NCBI RefSeq assembly: GCF_004336745.1
Contig: NZ_SJXD01000030.1
Span: forward strand, 62,001 to 126,000
Source: Roseococcus sp. SYP-B2431
Lineage (GTDB): Bacteria > Pseudomonadota > Alphaproteobacteria > Acetobacterales > Acetobacteraceae
Length of the DNA stretch: 64,000 nt
Reading direction: 5' to 3'
In this document: in pieces, positions 1 to 6,662 of the stretch
How positions within the stretch are numbered: position 1 is the first letter of the stretch
How the letters are laid out: each line of letters starts with the position of its first letter
Translations under genes and position numbers: made by a program
Notes under the pieces: model-generated
The model's input: the letters and a program-made list of their open reading frames with translations, nothing else
The model's database searches: none
Told to the model about the DNA's origin: nothing

Positions 1-296
1 ACGGCGACGCCCATCGAGAGCGCGGCGAAGCCCAGGAAGACCAGGATCTGCGTGCGGAAGGCCGCGCCGTCGCGGCTCTCCAGCGCATTGAAGAAGTCGC
101 GGTTCCAGAGGTTCAGCCGGATCTGGATCGCCACCTGCGCCACGGTGAGCGCCAGCAGGAAGAAGAGCAGCCAGCGCGCATTGCCCCGATCCGGCGCGCG
201 CAGCCAGACACGGGTGAGCTGGCCGAAGGCGCGGATGGAATGCTCCGCCTGTTGTTCGTGGAGGAGGCGGGCGTCGTCATCCGTCGTATTGCTCAT
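1..296 (-). CDS. ABC transporter, SbmA/BacA-like fused permease/ATPase (partial, N-terminus only)
   Basis: Only the first 98 codons are in the window; the gene runs off the left edge. The visible protein has an acidic cytoplasmic N-terminus, a first membrane helix at about residues 42-60, and the segment LWNRDFFNAL (residues 63-72) followed by RD, which is typical of the ABC_membrane_2 domain of SbmA/BacA- and YddA-type exporters. In that family a C-terminal ATPase domain follows, but it is outside the window. The ATG at 296 overlaps the stop of the upstream gene (ATGA), so the two are translationally coupled. The gene is the last visible member of the csbD-headed string and may be under general stress control. 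Confidence 0.8.
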   Translation of the reverse strand, partial: MSNTTDDDARLLHEQQAEHSIRAFGQLTRVWLRAPDRGNARWLLFFLLALTVAQVAIQIRLNLWNRDFFNALESRDGAAFRTQILVFLGFAALSMGVA

Positions 297-943
297 CGGC
301 GTAGCTCGGGCAGTCCTTCCAGGGAATTCTGATCCTTGCCCAGGCGTTGGGCATCGATGGCGGCGAGGTTGCCGCGCCGCGTGCCGAGGCCCTCCGCCGC
401 GACCGTCCCGCCCACGGCGAGCCGGTCGCCGAGCGCCTTGTGGTGTTCGACGCCGAGTCGGATGCTGCCGCCCTCGGCGAGGATCACGCCCATGCTCTCG
501 CCCTGCGGCGTCAGCAACGGCGCCTGCACCCGGCCGGAGAGGGTGATCCGTTCCGTGCCGGTGGCCGTGCTGGCGAACCAGGCGGGGCGCTCGACGAAGC
601 TCGCCGGATCGGAATCGACCTTGGCCCAGGCCAGAAGGGTGACCACCGGGGCGGTGCGGGCGCGAATGCCCCAGACGGCGATGGAGCCGCCGCGCTCGAT
701 GGCGCCCATCAGCGCCTCGGCCTCGGAGGGCGGGAAGACGAACTGCGTCCCCTCGCGGAACAGACCACGGTCCACCTCGCCGGCGGGGTTGGAGATCCAG
801 CGCTCCAGCCGTCCGGAATAGGAGGGGAGCTGCGTCGGGTCGAACCACAATCCGCGGGGGTCGCGGGCCCGGACGGGCGAGGCCCCGAAGGGCATCGCCA
901 GCGCGGCGGCGCCGCCCGTCAGCAGGATGCGCCGGCCGATCAT
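293..943 (-). CDS. Exported protein of unknown function with OB-fold-like C-terminal half
   Basis: This is a 216-residue protein whose function I do not recognise. It begins with GRRILLTGG followed by a hydrophobic stretch and an Ala-rich cleavage region near residue 25, which resembles a twin-arginine signal peptide. The C-terminal half (GVILAEGGSIRLGVEHH, then LGDRLAVGGTVAAEG) resembles the nucleic-acid-binding-like OB folds of small alphaproteobacterial periplasmic proteins; this is a family resemblance, not proof. I place the start at the ATG at 943, three bases from the stop of the DUF1328 gene, rather than at an in-frame TTG at 955 inside that gene. Its stop overlaps the ABC transporter start. 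Confidence 0.75.
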   Translation of the reverse strand: MIGRRILLTGGAAALAMPFGASPVRARDPRGLWFDPTQLPSYSGRLERWISNPAGEVDRGLFREGTQFVFPPSEAEALMGAIERGGSIAVWGIRARTAPVVTLLAWAKVDSDPASFVERPAWFASTATGTERITLSGRVQAPLLTPQGESMGVILAEGGSIRLGVEHHKALGDRLAVGGTVAAEGLGTRRGNLAAIDAQRLGKDQNSLEGLPELRR

Positions 944-944
944 G

Positions 945-1109
945 TCAGAAACCAAAGCCGCGGCCGGTCAGCAGCGAGACGGCGAAGAGCACCAGGAAGA
1001 TGAAGAACAACACACGGGCGATGCCCGTGGCCGTGGAGGCGATGCCGCCGAATCCGAACAGGCCGGCAATCAGGGCGACCACAAGGAAGATGATGGTCCA
1101 GGTGAGCAT
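945..1109 (-). CDS. DUF1328 / UPF0391 small membrane protein (YtjA-like)
   Basis: This 54-residue protein is too short for most gene callers. It begins [20 protein letters not shown], continues with [20 protein letters not shown] and ends in TGRGFGF. It has two hydrophobic helices separated by a Gly/Ser/Thr-rich turn, the pattern of the UPF0391 (DUF1328) family. These inner-membrane proteins often accompany stress genes in Proteobacteria. An AAGGAAGGGG ribosome binding site precedes the ATG. It lies between csbD and the OB-fold-like gene and is probably cotranscribed with them. Confidence 0.88.
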   Translation of the reverse strand: MLTWTIIFLVVALIAGLFGFGGIASTATGIARVLFFIFLVLFAVSLLTGRGFGF

Positions 1110-1150
1110 GGCCCCTTCCTTTCGCTATCGAAACGCATTGGAGGCGACGA

Positions 1151-1179
1151 CGCCGCCGGCCCTGCTGGAACCGGCGGCG
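1151..1179. other. Perfect 9-bp hairpin between csbD and the DUF1328 gene
   Basis: CGCCGCCGG (1151-1159) pairs with CCGGCGGCG (1171-1179) around an 11-base loop. It lies in the 98-base gap between two same-strand genes. No run of T follows on the reverse strand, so it looks more like an attenuator or mRNA-processing structure that sets csbD apart from the downstream genes than a full intrinsic terminator. Confidence 0.5.
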
Positions 1180-1207
1180 CCCGAAGCCGTCACGAAGCGG
1201 TACGAGC

Positions 1208-1405
1208 CTAGTAGCGGCTCTCCCAATCCTTCACCTGCGCCTCGGCCTCGTCCTTGGCGATGCCGTAGCGCTCCTGGATCTGGCCGATGAGCTGCTCGCG
1301 GCGGCCCTCGATGACGGTCATGTCGTCATCGGTGAGCTTGCCCCACTGCTCCTTGACGGAGCCGGTCATCTGCTTCCAGTTGCCCTTGATCGTGTCCCAG
1401 TTCAT
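1208..1405 (-). CDS. CsbD family stress protein
   Basis: This 65-residue hydrophilic protein starts MNWDTIKGNWKQMTGSVKEQ, continues with WGKLTDDD and IEGRREQLIGQIQERYGIAKDEAE, and ends WESRY. That is the full length and characteristic pattern of the CsbD family (Bacillus CsbD, E. coli YjbJ), abundant stress-induced proteins of unknown biochemical role. An AGGAG ribosome binding site precedes the ATG. A GCAAC-N17-CGTT promoter lies 44-69 bases upstream, so transcription by EcfG is predicted. It probably heads a transcript running through the DUF1328 gene and the next two genes. Confidence 0.95.
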   Translation of the reverse strand: MNWDTIKGNWKQMTGSVKEQWGKLTDDDMTVIEGRREQLIGQIQERYGIAKDEAEAQVKDWESRY

Positions 1406-1448
1406 TTGCGTTCTCCTTTAGATCCACCTGTTGGCGGTGTGCGGGATT

Positions 1449-1474
1449 AACGCATGATGGAGGCCGGGAGTTGC
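1449..1474 (-). promoter_or_regulatory. EcfG-type promoter of csbD (GCAAC-N17-CGTT)
   Basis: On the reverse strand GCAAC (1474-1470) is followed after exactly 17 bases by CGTT (1452-1449). The known EcfG consensus is GGAAC-N16/17-CGTT, so only one base of the -35 differs. The site lies just downstream of the phyR stop and 44 bases before the csbD start. Confidence 0.72.
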
Positions 1475-1481
1475 AGGCGCC

Positions 1482-2195
1482 TCAATGCAGGGGAACGCGG
1501 CCCGCGGTGATCGCCTGATAGGTGAAGATGGCGAGCGTCACCGGATCGAAGGGCTTGCGCATGACGAAGGCGGGCTCGACGCCCTCGGCGGTCAGCAGCT
1601 GCTCCGGATAGGCGGTGACGAAGATCACCGGCGCGCTCACCGTTTCCAGGATGCGGCGCACAGCCTGGATGCCGTTGCCGCCGCGGCCGAGGTTGATATC
1701 GGCCAGGATCAGACCCGCGCCCTTCTCCGTGGCGAGGCGCACCGCCTCCGCCTCGGTGGCCGCGATGCCGACGACGCGGTGGCCGCAGCCCTGCACCAGC
1801 ATGCGCAGGTCCATGGCGATGACCGGCTCGTCCTCGATGATCAGCACGTCGGTCGCGGAAGCGGCCTTCACGGCGGCACGCGCCTCGGCAACGCGTTCGG
1901 CCGCCTCGGCCTCGTCCAGCCCGGCGATGCGGGCGGCGTCGGCGAGCGTGATCTCCTCGAGCGTGGTCAGGAGCAGGAGATGCCGGCCGAGGGGGCGGCC
2001 ATGGCCGAGGACCTCCATGTCCTCGGTCAGCCGCGTGATGCGGGCATAAAGGGCCAGCTTGGGCGGCAGATCGGCGGGAAGTTCCGGAATCGCCCTGGCC
2101 ACCAGCGCGTCGCCCTCGGCCTGGCTGCCGGTGAGGGCGCGGGCGTAGCGGCGCGCATAGGGAAGAACGGCGATCAGCTCAGCGGCGGAGGTCAT
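1482..2195 (-). CDS. phyR: PhyR, general stress response anti-anti-sigma response regulator
   Basis: This 237-residue protein has the PhyR architecture. Residues 1-105 are a degenerate sigma-like domain that mimics EcfG, and residues 116-235 are a receiver. In the receiver, E121/D122 form the acidic pocket, D166 (in ADINLGR) is the phosphoacceptor, and T194 and K214 are the conserved switch residues. On phosphorylation the sigma-like domain binds NepR and frees EcfG. The start is the ATG at 2195 with CAGGAG upstream; the frame stays open to 2492, but the extra residues match nothing in the family. The nearest promoter-like element is about 320 bases upstream, giving an unusually long leader. 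No cognate HWE/HisKA2 kinase is in the window. Confidence 0.96.
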   Translation of the reverse strand: MTSAAELIAVLPYARRYARALTGSQAEGDALVARAIPELPADLPPKLALYARITRLTEDMEVLGHGRPLGRHLLLLTTLEEITLADAARIAGLDEAEAAERVAEARAAVKAASATDVLIIEDEPVIAMDLRMLVQGCGHRVVGIAATEAEAVRLATEKGAGLILADINLGRGGNGIQAVRRILETVSAPVIFVTAYPEQLLTAEGVEPAFVMRKPFDPVTLAIFTYQAITAGRVPLH

Positions 2196-2517
2196 GCGAA
2201 GGCTCCTGGACGGAAAGTCTATCTGGGCCGGGCGGCAGGCCGAAGATACCGTTCGATCCACCTCCCCCGGCAAGCATACCCAGGGTTGCAAGGCTCGGGG
2301 TAGCTTTCGCCGACGTTGCATGCCGGCGCCCGCAAGGATTAGGATGAAGGTTGCTGTGCGCAATGCGAGGACGCGATCGCCATGGGCGACGACCGCCGGA
2401 TCTGGAAAGAGGCGAGCTCTGGACGCACGCGCAGCCGCGCGGCACGTCTCCCCGGAGGCGTGCGGCATCGGCTTGCGGCAAGGTCGGCTCATGGCCAGAC
2501 AGGATCATTGTGATGGT

Positions 2518-2542
2518 AACGCGTTGTTTTGACGACGGTTGC
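2518..2542 (-). promoter_or_regulatory. EcfG-type promoter of phyR (GCAAC-N16-CGTT)
   Basis: Reverse strand: GCAAC (2542-2538), 16 bases, CGTT (2521-2518). It is divergent from and about 45 bases away from the ecfG promoter. The match is one base from the EcfG consensus. It implies phyR is transcribed by its own output sigma factor, as in other Alphaproteobacteria. Confidence 0.65.
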
Positions 2543-2584
2543 AGCTGGAACGGCGAGATTCGTGAAAACTTTCGCGTCGGCCAT

Positions 2585-2609
2585 GCAACCCTTTCCGGCC
2601 CGGGGCGTT
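2585..2609 (+). promoter_or_regulatory. EcfG-type promoter of ecfG-nepR (GCAAC-N16-CGTT)
   Basis: Forward strand: GCAAC (2585-2589), 16 bases, CGTT (2606-2609), 32 bases before the ecfG ATG. The -35 has the same GCAAC variant as the csbD and phyR sites. This is the expected autoregulatory promoter. Confidence 0.72.
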
Positions 2610-2641
2610 TCAGGGTCATGAGAAGTCACGAGGAGTACCCG

Positions 2642-3277
2642 ATGCGCCCGAATGTCGCCGAGTTCGACGATACTTCCGCCGCGCCCACGCCTTCCTTCCA
2701 TGATCTGCTCATGGCCGCCCTTCCCTCCCTCCGCCAGCAGGCACTCGCCCTCACCCGGCATCGGGCCGATGCCGAGGATCTCGTCCAGTCTGCCGTCACG
2801 AACGCCCTGGCGGCGCAGCATTCCTTCGAGCCGGGCACCAATTTCCGTGCCTGGATGACGCGCATCATGCGCAATCGTTTCTTCTCGAACTTCCGTCGCC
2901 GTCGCGAGACGGTGGACCTGGACGATGCGCCGTCCTCCCTGATGGGCCGCAGCGGCGGTCAGGAGGAGAGCATCGCCTTCAAGGAACTGCGCGCGAATCT
3001 CGCCCGCCTTCCCGCCGACCAGCGGCTGGTTCTCATGATGATCTCGGTGCAGGGCCTCTCCTACGAGGAGGCCTCGGAGCAGCTCGGCGTCGCCGTGGGC
3101 ACGCTGAAGTGCCGCGTCTTCCGTGCCCGCAAGCAACTCAAGGCTTGGATGCTGGGCGAGGATGAGGCGCCGGTCGCAGCGCCCTCCGCCACGAAGCGGG
3201 CCACCCGGCAGGCCTCGCCCCGTGCGTCCCGTCGCCTCTCGAGCAGTCTTCCGGAGGACGGTCTCCGTCTGTCGTAG
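2642..3277 (+). CDS. ecfG: EcfG, general stress response ECF sigma factor (ECF15 group)
   Basis: This is a 211-residue ECF sigma factor. Region 2 (about 25-87) includes ADAEDLVQ and the RNRFFSNFRRRR segment. Region 4 (about 118-168) includes LPADQRLVLMM, GLSYEEASEQLG and GTLKCRVFRAR, the pattern of the EcfG group controlled by NepR and PhyR. The C-terminal 40 residues are a basic, Ser/Pro-rich tail. The ATG at 2642 follows GAGGAG by six bases; an ATG at 2618 lacks a good site. nepR follows nine bases after the stop, the reverse of the usual nepR-ecfG order. Confidence 0.95.
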   Translation: MRPNVAEFDDTSAAPTPSFHDLLMAALPSLRQQALALTRHRADAEDLVQSAVTNALAAQHSFEPGTNFRAWMTRIMRNRFFSNFRRRRETVDLDDAPSSLMGRSGGQEESIAFKELRANLARLPADQRLVLMMISVQGLSYEEASEQLGVAVGTLKCRVFRARKQLKAWMLGEDEAPVAAPSATKRATRQASPRASRRLSSSLPEDGLRLS

Positions 3278-3285
3278 GAGCCTTT

Positions 3286-3504
3286 GTGTCCGACAGTTCC
3301 GAGGGTCCGTCCAAGGGGAATGCATCGCCGCAGACCTCTAGGAGCATCGGGCGGGGCCGAAAGGCCGCGCCCGACGTCGCATTCGAGCTCTGGCTCGAGC
3401 GCGGGTTGCACAAGATGTATGACGACATCGCCAGCGAGCCCATTCCGCCCGAGCTGCTGGAACTGATCGAGCGCGACCGAAAGAAGAATTCGGGCAGCCA
3501 ATAA
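3286..3504 (+). CDS. nepR: NepR anti-sigma factor
   Basis: This 72-residue protein has the NepR signature in its second half: FELWLERGLHKMYDDIASEPIP followed by ELLELIERD, two amphipathic helices that wrap EcfG or PhyR. The first 30 residues are basic and disordered. The start is GTG at 3286 with TAGGAG correctly placed; the TAG is the ecfG stop, so the ribosome binding site overlaps the end of ecfG and the two are probably coupled. Lying downstream of ecfG rather than upstream is atypical. Confidence 0.95.
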   Translation: MSDSSEGPSKGNASPQTSRSIGRGRKAAPDVAFELWLERGLHKMYDDIASEPIPPELLELIERDRKKNSGSQ

Positions 3505-3557
3505 TTCTCCAGGAATAAGAACCACTTGCCGCGCGCCTGGAAATCTAGGCTCGGCGT

Positions 3558-3582
3558 GAAACCCTTCGCGTGTCCGCGCGTT
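3558..3582 (+). promoter_or_regulatory. Possible EcfG-type promoter (GAAAC-N16-CGTT)
   Basis: Forward strand: GAAAC (3558-3562), 16 bases, CGTT (3579-3582), 52 bases before the glycosyltransferase ATG. It differs from the EcfG consensus by one base in the -35. It is weaker evidence than the GCAAC and GGAAC sites, but it sits in the only intergenic gap before the gene, next to the stress locus. Confidence 0.45.
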
Positions 3583-3634
3583 ATCGCATGCGGGCCAAAG
3601 GGGCCTGCGCGATCGGGATGCGACTGGGACGGCC

Positions 3635-4786
3635 ATGGACGGAACGAGTTACGCGGGCCCTGTCGCGAGGCCGTCTCTTGCGCCGATCCTCTGCTTTTCC
3701 CCGATCCCCTGGCGCGATGCGAGCCGCCTGCGGCCGCTGATGTCGCGCTTCGCGCGGCGCCGGCAGGTCTTCTTCCTCGAAGAGCCGGCCCATTCCGACG
3801 CCGAGAGCCTGCGTATCCGCCCCTGCGCGGTCACGGGCGTGCAGGTCGTCACGCCGATGATGCGCACCGATTCCCCCGAAGGCCGCCGTGCGGTCCTCGA
3901 CCTGTTGCTGGCCCGCTCCGGCTCCTCCGTCGCCTGGTACGCGGCACCGGAGGCGCATGCCTTTTCCGGCCATGTGCCCTGGCTGGCCACGGTCTATGAC
4001 TGCGCCGGGGAGCCCTCGGCCGAGGGGCGGCACTTCGAGGCGGGGCTGATGCAGACGGCGGATCTCGTGTTCACGGGCGGGCTCGGCCTCCATGACGAGC
4101 GCCGTCACCCCAACATCCACTTCTTTCCCGACGGGATCGATGTCGAGCACCTGGAAACGGCGCGCGCGGGCCTGCCCGAGCCGGAGGACCAGATCGGCCT
4201 CGGCCGCCCGCTGATCGGCCGCTTCGGCGCCGTGGACGACCGGCTCGATCTGGACCTGCTGGCCGGTATCGCCGCCCTCCGTCCGAACTGGCATTTTTCC
4301 ATGATCGGCCCGATCGCGACGAGCCGCGATCTGCCGCGCGCGGCCAATATCCACTGGCTGGGCGCACGGGACGAGGCGGAGCTGCCGGCCTATCTGTCGC
4401 ATTGGGACGTGGCGATCATGCCGCTCGCGCGCGGCGCGCTGCCGGAGGCGGCGGAGGTGCCCCGCTACCTGGCCGCCGGCCTGCGCGTCGTCACCACGCC
4501 GCAGCGCGAGATCTCGCGGCGCTTCAGGCTGGAGGCGGTGATGACCGCCGGGACGGCCGGAGAGATCGTGGCGGCCGCCGAGCAGGCCATGCTCCGCGCC
4601 GATGTCTCGGATTTCGTGGCCGCTGACGACCTGCTGGCCACCCTCTCCTGGGACTCGATCCAGGAGCACATGGCCGCCCTCCTCACGATGGCCGAGCGCA
4701 ACGCGGCCTTCCGGCCGGCCTCCATGTCGCGCTTCGGCGCGATGGCGAGGTCCACGGGAGCGGGCGAGGCCGTCCTCGCCGGCTGA
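3635..4786 (+). CDS. GT-B type glycosyltransferase
   Basis: This is a 383-residue protein without signal peptide or membrane helix. The N-terminal half starts with ILCFSPIPWRDASRLRP; the C-terminal half contains PLIGRFGAVDDRLDLDLL, then IHWLGARDEAELPAYLSHWDV and LPEAAEVPRYLAAGLRVV, the donor-binding end of family-1/4-like GT-B enzymes. It resembles the glycosyltransferase found beside or fused to UDP-galactopyranose mutase, but acceptor and sugar cannot be told from sequence. The gene stands alone, convergent with the small gene at 4791, and may be stress-controlled by the element at 3558. Confidence 0.75.
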   Translation: MDGTSYAGPVARPSLAPILCFSPIPWRDASRLRPLMSRFARRRQVFFLEEPAHSDAESLRIRPCAVTGVQVVTPMMRTDSPEGRRAVLDLLLARSGSSVAWYAAPEAHAFSGHVPWLATVYDCAGEPSAEGRHFEAGLMQTADLVFTGGLGLHDERRHPNIHFFPDGIDVEHLETARAGLPEPEDQIGLGRPLIGRFGAVDDRLDLDLLAGIAALRPNWHFSMIGPIATSRDLPRAANIHWLGARDEAELPAYLSHWDVAIMPLARGALPEAAEVPRYLAAGLRVVTTPQREISRRFRLEAVMTAGTAGEIVAAAEQAMLRADVSDFVAADDLLATLSWDSIQEHMAALLTMAERNAAFRPASMSRFGAMARSTGAGEAVLAG

Positions 4787-4790
4787 AGAG

Positions 4791-4970
4791 CTACCGGTCG
4801 TGCTGCGACTGGTCAGGCACCGGGCGGGTGTCGCTCTTGTCCTGGGGGCCGCGCTTCTGGTTCGCCGGCAGGCCCTTCTCCATCTGGTCCTCGGTGCGCT
4901 CCCGGCTGCTGTCGGGACGGCCCTTGGATTCCCCTTCGGAGACGGGCGGGTTCTTGGGTGTCTGTTGCAT
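4791..4970 (-). CDS. Small hydrophilic hypothetical protein (59 aa)
   Basis: This is a 59-residue protein rich in charged residues, Pro and Gln (begins MQQTPKNPPVSEGESKG, ends PDQSQHDR). It has no signal peptide or hydrophobic segment and is probably disordered. I do not recognise it. No Shine-Dalgarno site is visible. A GAAAC-N16-CGTT element ends nine bases before the ATG, so the transcript would be nearly leaderless. Small disordered proteins of this kind are common in alphaproteobacterial stress regulons, which is why I keep it. Confidence 0.5.
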   Translation of the reverse strand: MQQTPKNPPVSEGESKGRPDSSRERTEDQMEKGLPANQKRGPQDKSDTRPVPDQSQHDR

Positions 4971-4978
4971 TTCCGCAA

Positions 4979-5003
4979 AACGGGCGGATGGCGTCAGGGT
5001 TTC
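4979..5003 (-). promoter_or_regulatory. Possible EcfG-type promoter (GAAAC-N16-CGTT)
   Basis: Reverse strand: GAAAC (5003-4999), 16 bases, CGTT (4982-4979). It overlaps the last codons of the methyltransferase gene and ends nine bases before the ATG of the 59-residue gene. Confidence 0.4.
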
Positions 5004-5599
5004 CGCAGCACGGCGCGGACCACCTCGGCCAGGCCCTGGTGGCGCGGGCCCTCGTCCAGCCGGACGGCGCCCTCGGTCAGTTCGAGCACCTCGAGCTCGG
5101 GAAACTCCCGCTCGACGATCTCGCGGGTCCATAGCAGCTCGGGCAGCTTCGGCCCGCCGCTGCGCCGGCCCTGCTGGGCGGGGCTGAATGCTTCGAGCAC
5201 CAGCAGGCCGCCCGGCCGCAGCGCCTTGCGGCATCCGGCGACGGCGAGGCTCCGGTCGGCCGGGGGCAGGTGCAGGTAGATCCAGGCGATCAGGTCGAAG
5301 CGCGCTTCCGGCCAGTCCCAGGTCGCGGCGTCGGCGACCACCGTTTCCAGCGGGGCTCCCTGGGCCGCCGCGAGCTCCCGGGCCTTGGCCAGGCCGACGG
5401 CCGACCAGTCGAGCGAGGTCACCTCCAGCCCTTGCCGGCCCAGCCAGACGCCGTTGCGGCCCTCCCCATCGCCGACCGCCAGGGCCGTCATGCCCCGCCG
5501 GAAGCGGCGGGACTGGGCGACGAGGTATTCGTTCGGCGCGTCGCCGAACTGGAAGCCGCCGCCGCCATAGCGTTCGTCCCAGGCGAGGGACGTGCTCAT
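4994..5599 (-). CDS. Class I SAM-dependent methyltransferase
   Basis: This 201-residue protein starts SLAWDERYGGG. Motif I is LAVGDGEGRNGVWLGRQG (about 40-57), where the SAM-binding loop is GDGEGRN. DWS(A)VGLAKA follows, then DLIAWIYLHLPP and LRPGGLLVLEAF. This is the TehB/thiopurine-methyltransferase-like group whose substrates are usually small molecules; the substrate here is unknown. Its ATG overlaps the stop of the cupin gene (ATGA), making it the third gene of a tightly coupled GST-cupin-methyltransferase operon, which suggests a detoxification role. Confidence 0.85.
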   Translation of the reverse strand: MSTSLAWDERYGGGGFQFGDAPNEYLVAQSRRFRRGMTALAVGDGEGRNGVWLGRQGLEVTSLDWSAVGLAKARELAAAQGAPLETVVADAATWDWPEARFDLIAWIYLHLPPADRSLAVAGCRKALRPGGLLVLEAFSPAQQGRRSGGPKLPELLWTREIVEREFPELEVLELTEGAVRLDEGPRHQGLAEVVRAVLRKP

Positions 5600-6039
5600 C
5601 GCATGGGCTCCCAGCCCGCCGGCGCCATCTCGAACCCGGAGAAATCGAAGGCGGGCGCGACGGTGCAGCCGCAGAGCACCCAGCCTTCCAGCGGAGCGGC
5701 CGCCTGCCACCAGCCCTTCGGCACCAGGGCGAAGGGCTGCTCCCCGGCGGCGAGGTCGGGGCCGAGGCGGTGCTCCGCCGCGCTGCGCCCCTCGGCCGAG
5801 AGCCGCAGCGCGAGCGGACCGCCGGCATACCAGTGCCAGGCCTCGGCGGCGTCGACGCGGTGCCAGTGGCTGCGCTCGCCCGGGGCCAGGAGGTAGTAGA
5901 TCGCCGTGCCCGCGCCACGGCCGCCGCCCTCCGGCGTGTCGCGCCAGATCTCGCGGTAGTGGCCGCCCTCGGGGTGGGGCCGGAGAGCCAGCGTCGCGAT
6001 CACGCCGGCAGGGTCCAGGGTCGGGTCGCGAAGGTTCAC
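5596..6039 (-). CDS. Cupin_5 (DUF985) family protein
   Basis: This is a 147-residue single-domain cupin. PHPEGGHYREIWRD (about 21-34), the SHWHRVDAAEAWHWYAGGP segment (about 57-75) and LVPKGWWQAA followed by WVLCGCTVAP are the DUF985/Cupin_5 signatures (yeast YML079w, bacterial homologues), which probably bind a small ligand or metal. The start is a GTG at 6039 that overlaps the TGA of the upstream GST gene. It is translated between the GST and the methyltransferase. Confidence 0.9.
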   Translation of the reverse strand: MNLRDPTLDPAGVIATLALRPHPEGGHYREIWRDTPEGGGRGAGTAIYYLLAPGERSHWHRVDAAEAWHWYAGGPLALRLSAEGRSAAEHRLGPDLAAGEQPFALVPKGWWQAAAPLEGWVLCGCTVAPAFDFSGFEMAPAGWEPMR

Positions 6040-6626
6040 CCTTGCGGCACCGTCCGGGCGAAGATCGGGTTTTCCGACTGGGCGGCGAAATAGGCGGCCA
6101 GGCCGGGGCGCTTCGCCCGCCAGTCATCCGCCGAAAAGCGGAAGTCGAGATAGCCGAGGGCGCAGACCAGGCCGACGACGCCGATGTTCAGGGCGGCGGG
6201 CAGCGGCTCCTGTTCCAGCTGGTCGAGCGTGCGGGCCACGGCGGCCTTCTGGCGTTCCATCATGCCGGCGCGCGCCTCCTCGGCGGGCTGGAGCGACAGG
6301 CCGCGGCGCAGCACCGAGGCGGTGAGCATCCCCTCGGCCAGGGCGGCGAGGCGCAGCGCCTCCCAGCGCGGCGGCCCGGCGGCGGGGAAGAGCTTCGCGG
6401 CGGTGCCGATGCTGTCGAGATACTCGCAGATCAGCGGGCTGTCGGGCAGCACCATGCCGTTGTCGAGCACCAGCGTCGGAACCTTGGAGAGCGGGTTGTC
6501 CACGAGCAGGTGCGGCGGGCTGGCATGCGGGTTCGTGTCGACGCGGTCCAGCGCGATGCCGTGATGCAGCGCGACGGCGCTGACCTTCCGCACGAAGGGG
6601 CTGGCGGCGGAATAATGGAGCTTCAT
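6036..6626 (-). CDS. Glutathione S-transferase family protein
   Basis: This is a 196-residue soluble protein. The thioredoxin-like N-terminal domain (1-80) starts KLHYSAASPFVRKV, with S9 as likely catalytic residue, and has NPLSKVPTLVLDNG and LPDSPLICEYLD, the glutathione-binding cis-Pro loop and Ser. An all-helical C-terminal domain follows. The substrate is unknown. It heads the GST-cupin-methyltransferase operon, and gloB lies just upstream on the same strand, so glutathione-dependent detoxification is a local theme. Confidence 0.92.
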   Translation of the reverse strand: MKLHYSAASPFVRKVSAVALHHGIALDRVDTNPHASPPHLLVDNPLSKVPTLVLDNGMVLPDSPLICEYLDSIGTAAKLFPAAGPPRWEALRLAALAEGMLTASVLRRGLSLQPAEEARAGMMERQKAAVARTLDQLEQEPLPAALNIGVVGLVCALGYLDFRFSADDWRAKRPGLAAYFAAQSENPIFARTVPQG

Positions 6627-6662
6627 GGCTCCCTCCCTGGTCTTTGAAGGCGGGTCTCGTCC

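Larger units (their letters stand above)
2196..2641. other. phyR-ecfG divergent intergenic region
   Basis: This 446-base region separates divergent phyR and ecfG. It carries the two EcfG-type promoters near its ecfG end. The remaining 320 bases or so form the predicted phyR leader. Open frames exist there on both strands, but none has a ribosome binding site or recognisable protein, so I call no gene. Confidence 0.6.

Noticed and set aside
1132-1157. Possible EcfG promoter of the DUF1328 gene
   Set aside because: CGTT is present on the reverse strand, but the bases at the -35 position are GCGGC or GGCGG, too far from the consensus.
2196-2492. N-terminal extension of PhyR to 2492
   Set aside because: The extra 99 residues are unlike any PhyR; the CAGGAG site fits the ATG at 2195.
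2179-2504. Possible small gene in the phyR leader (reverse strand, starting MILSGHEP)
   Set aside because: No ribosome binding site, no recognisable protein, and the frame overlaps the phyR start.
2547-2578. GGAAC at 2547 as the ecfG -35
   Set aside because: No CGTT follows at 16 or 17 bases; the GCAAC site at 2585 has exact spacing.
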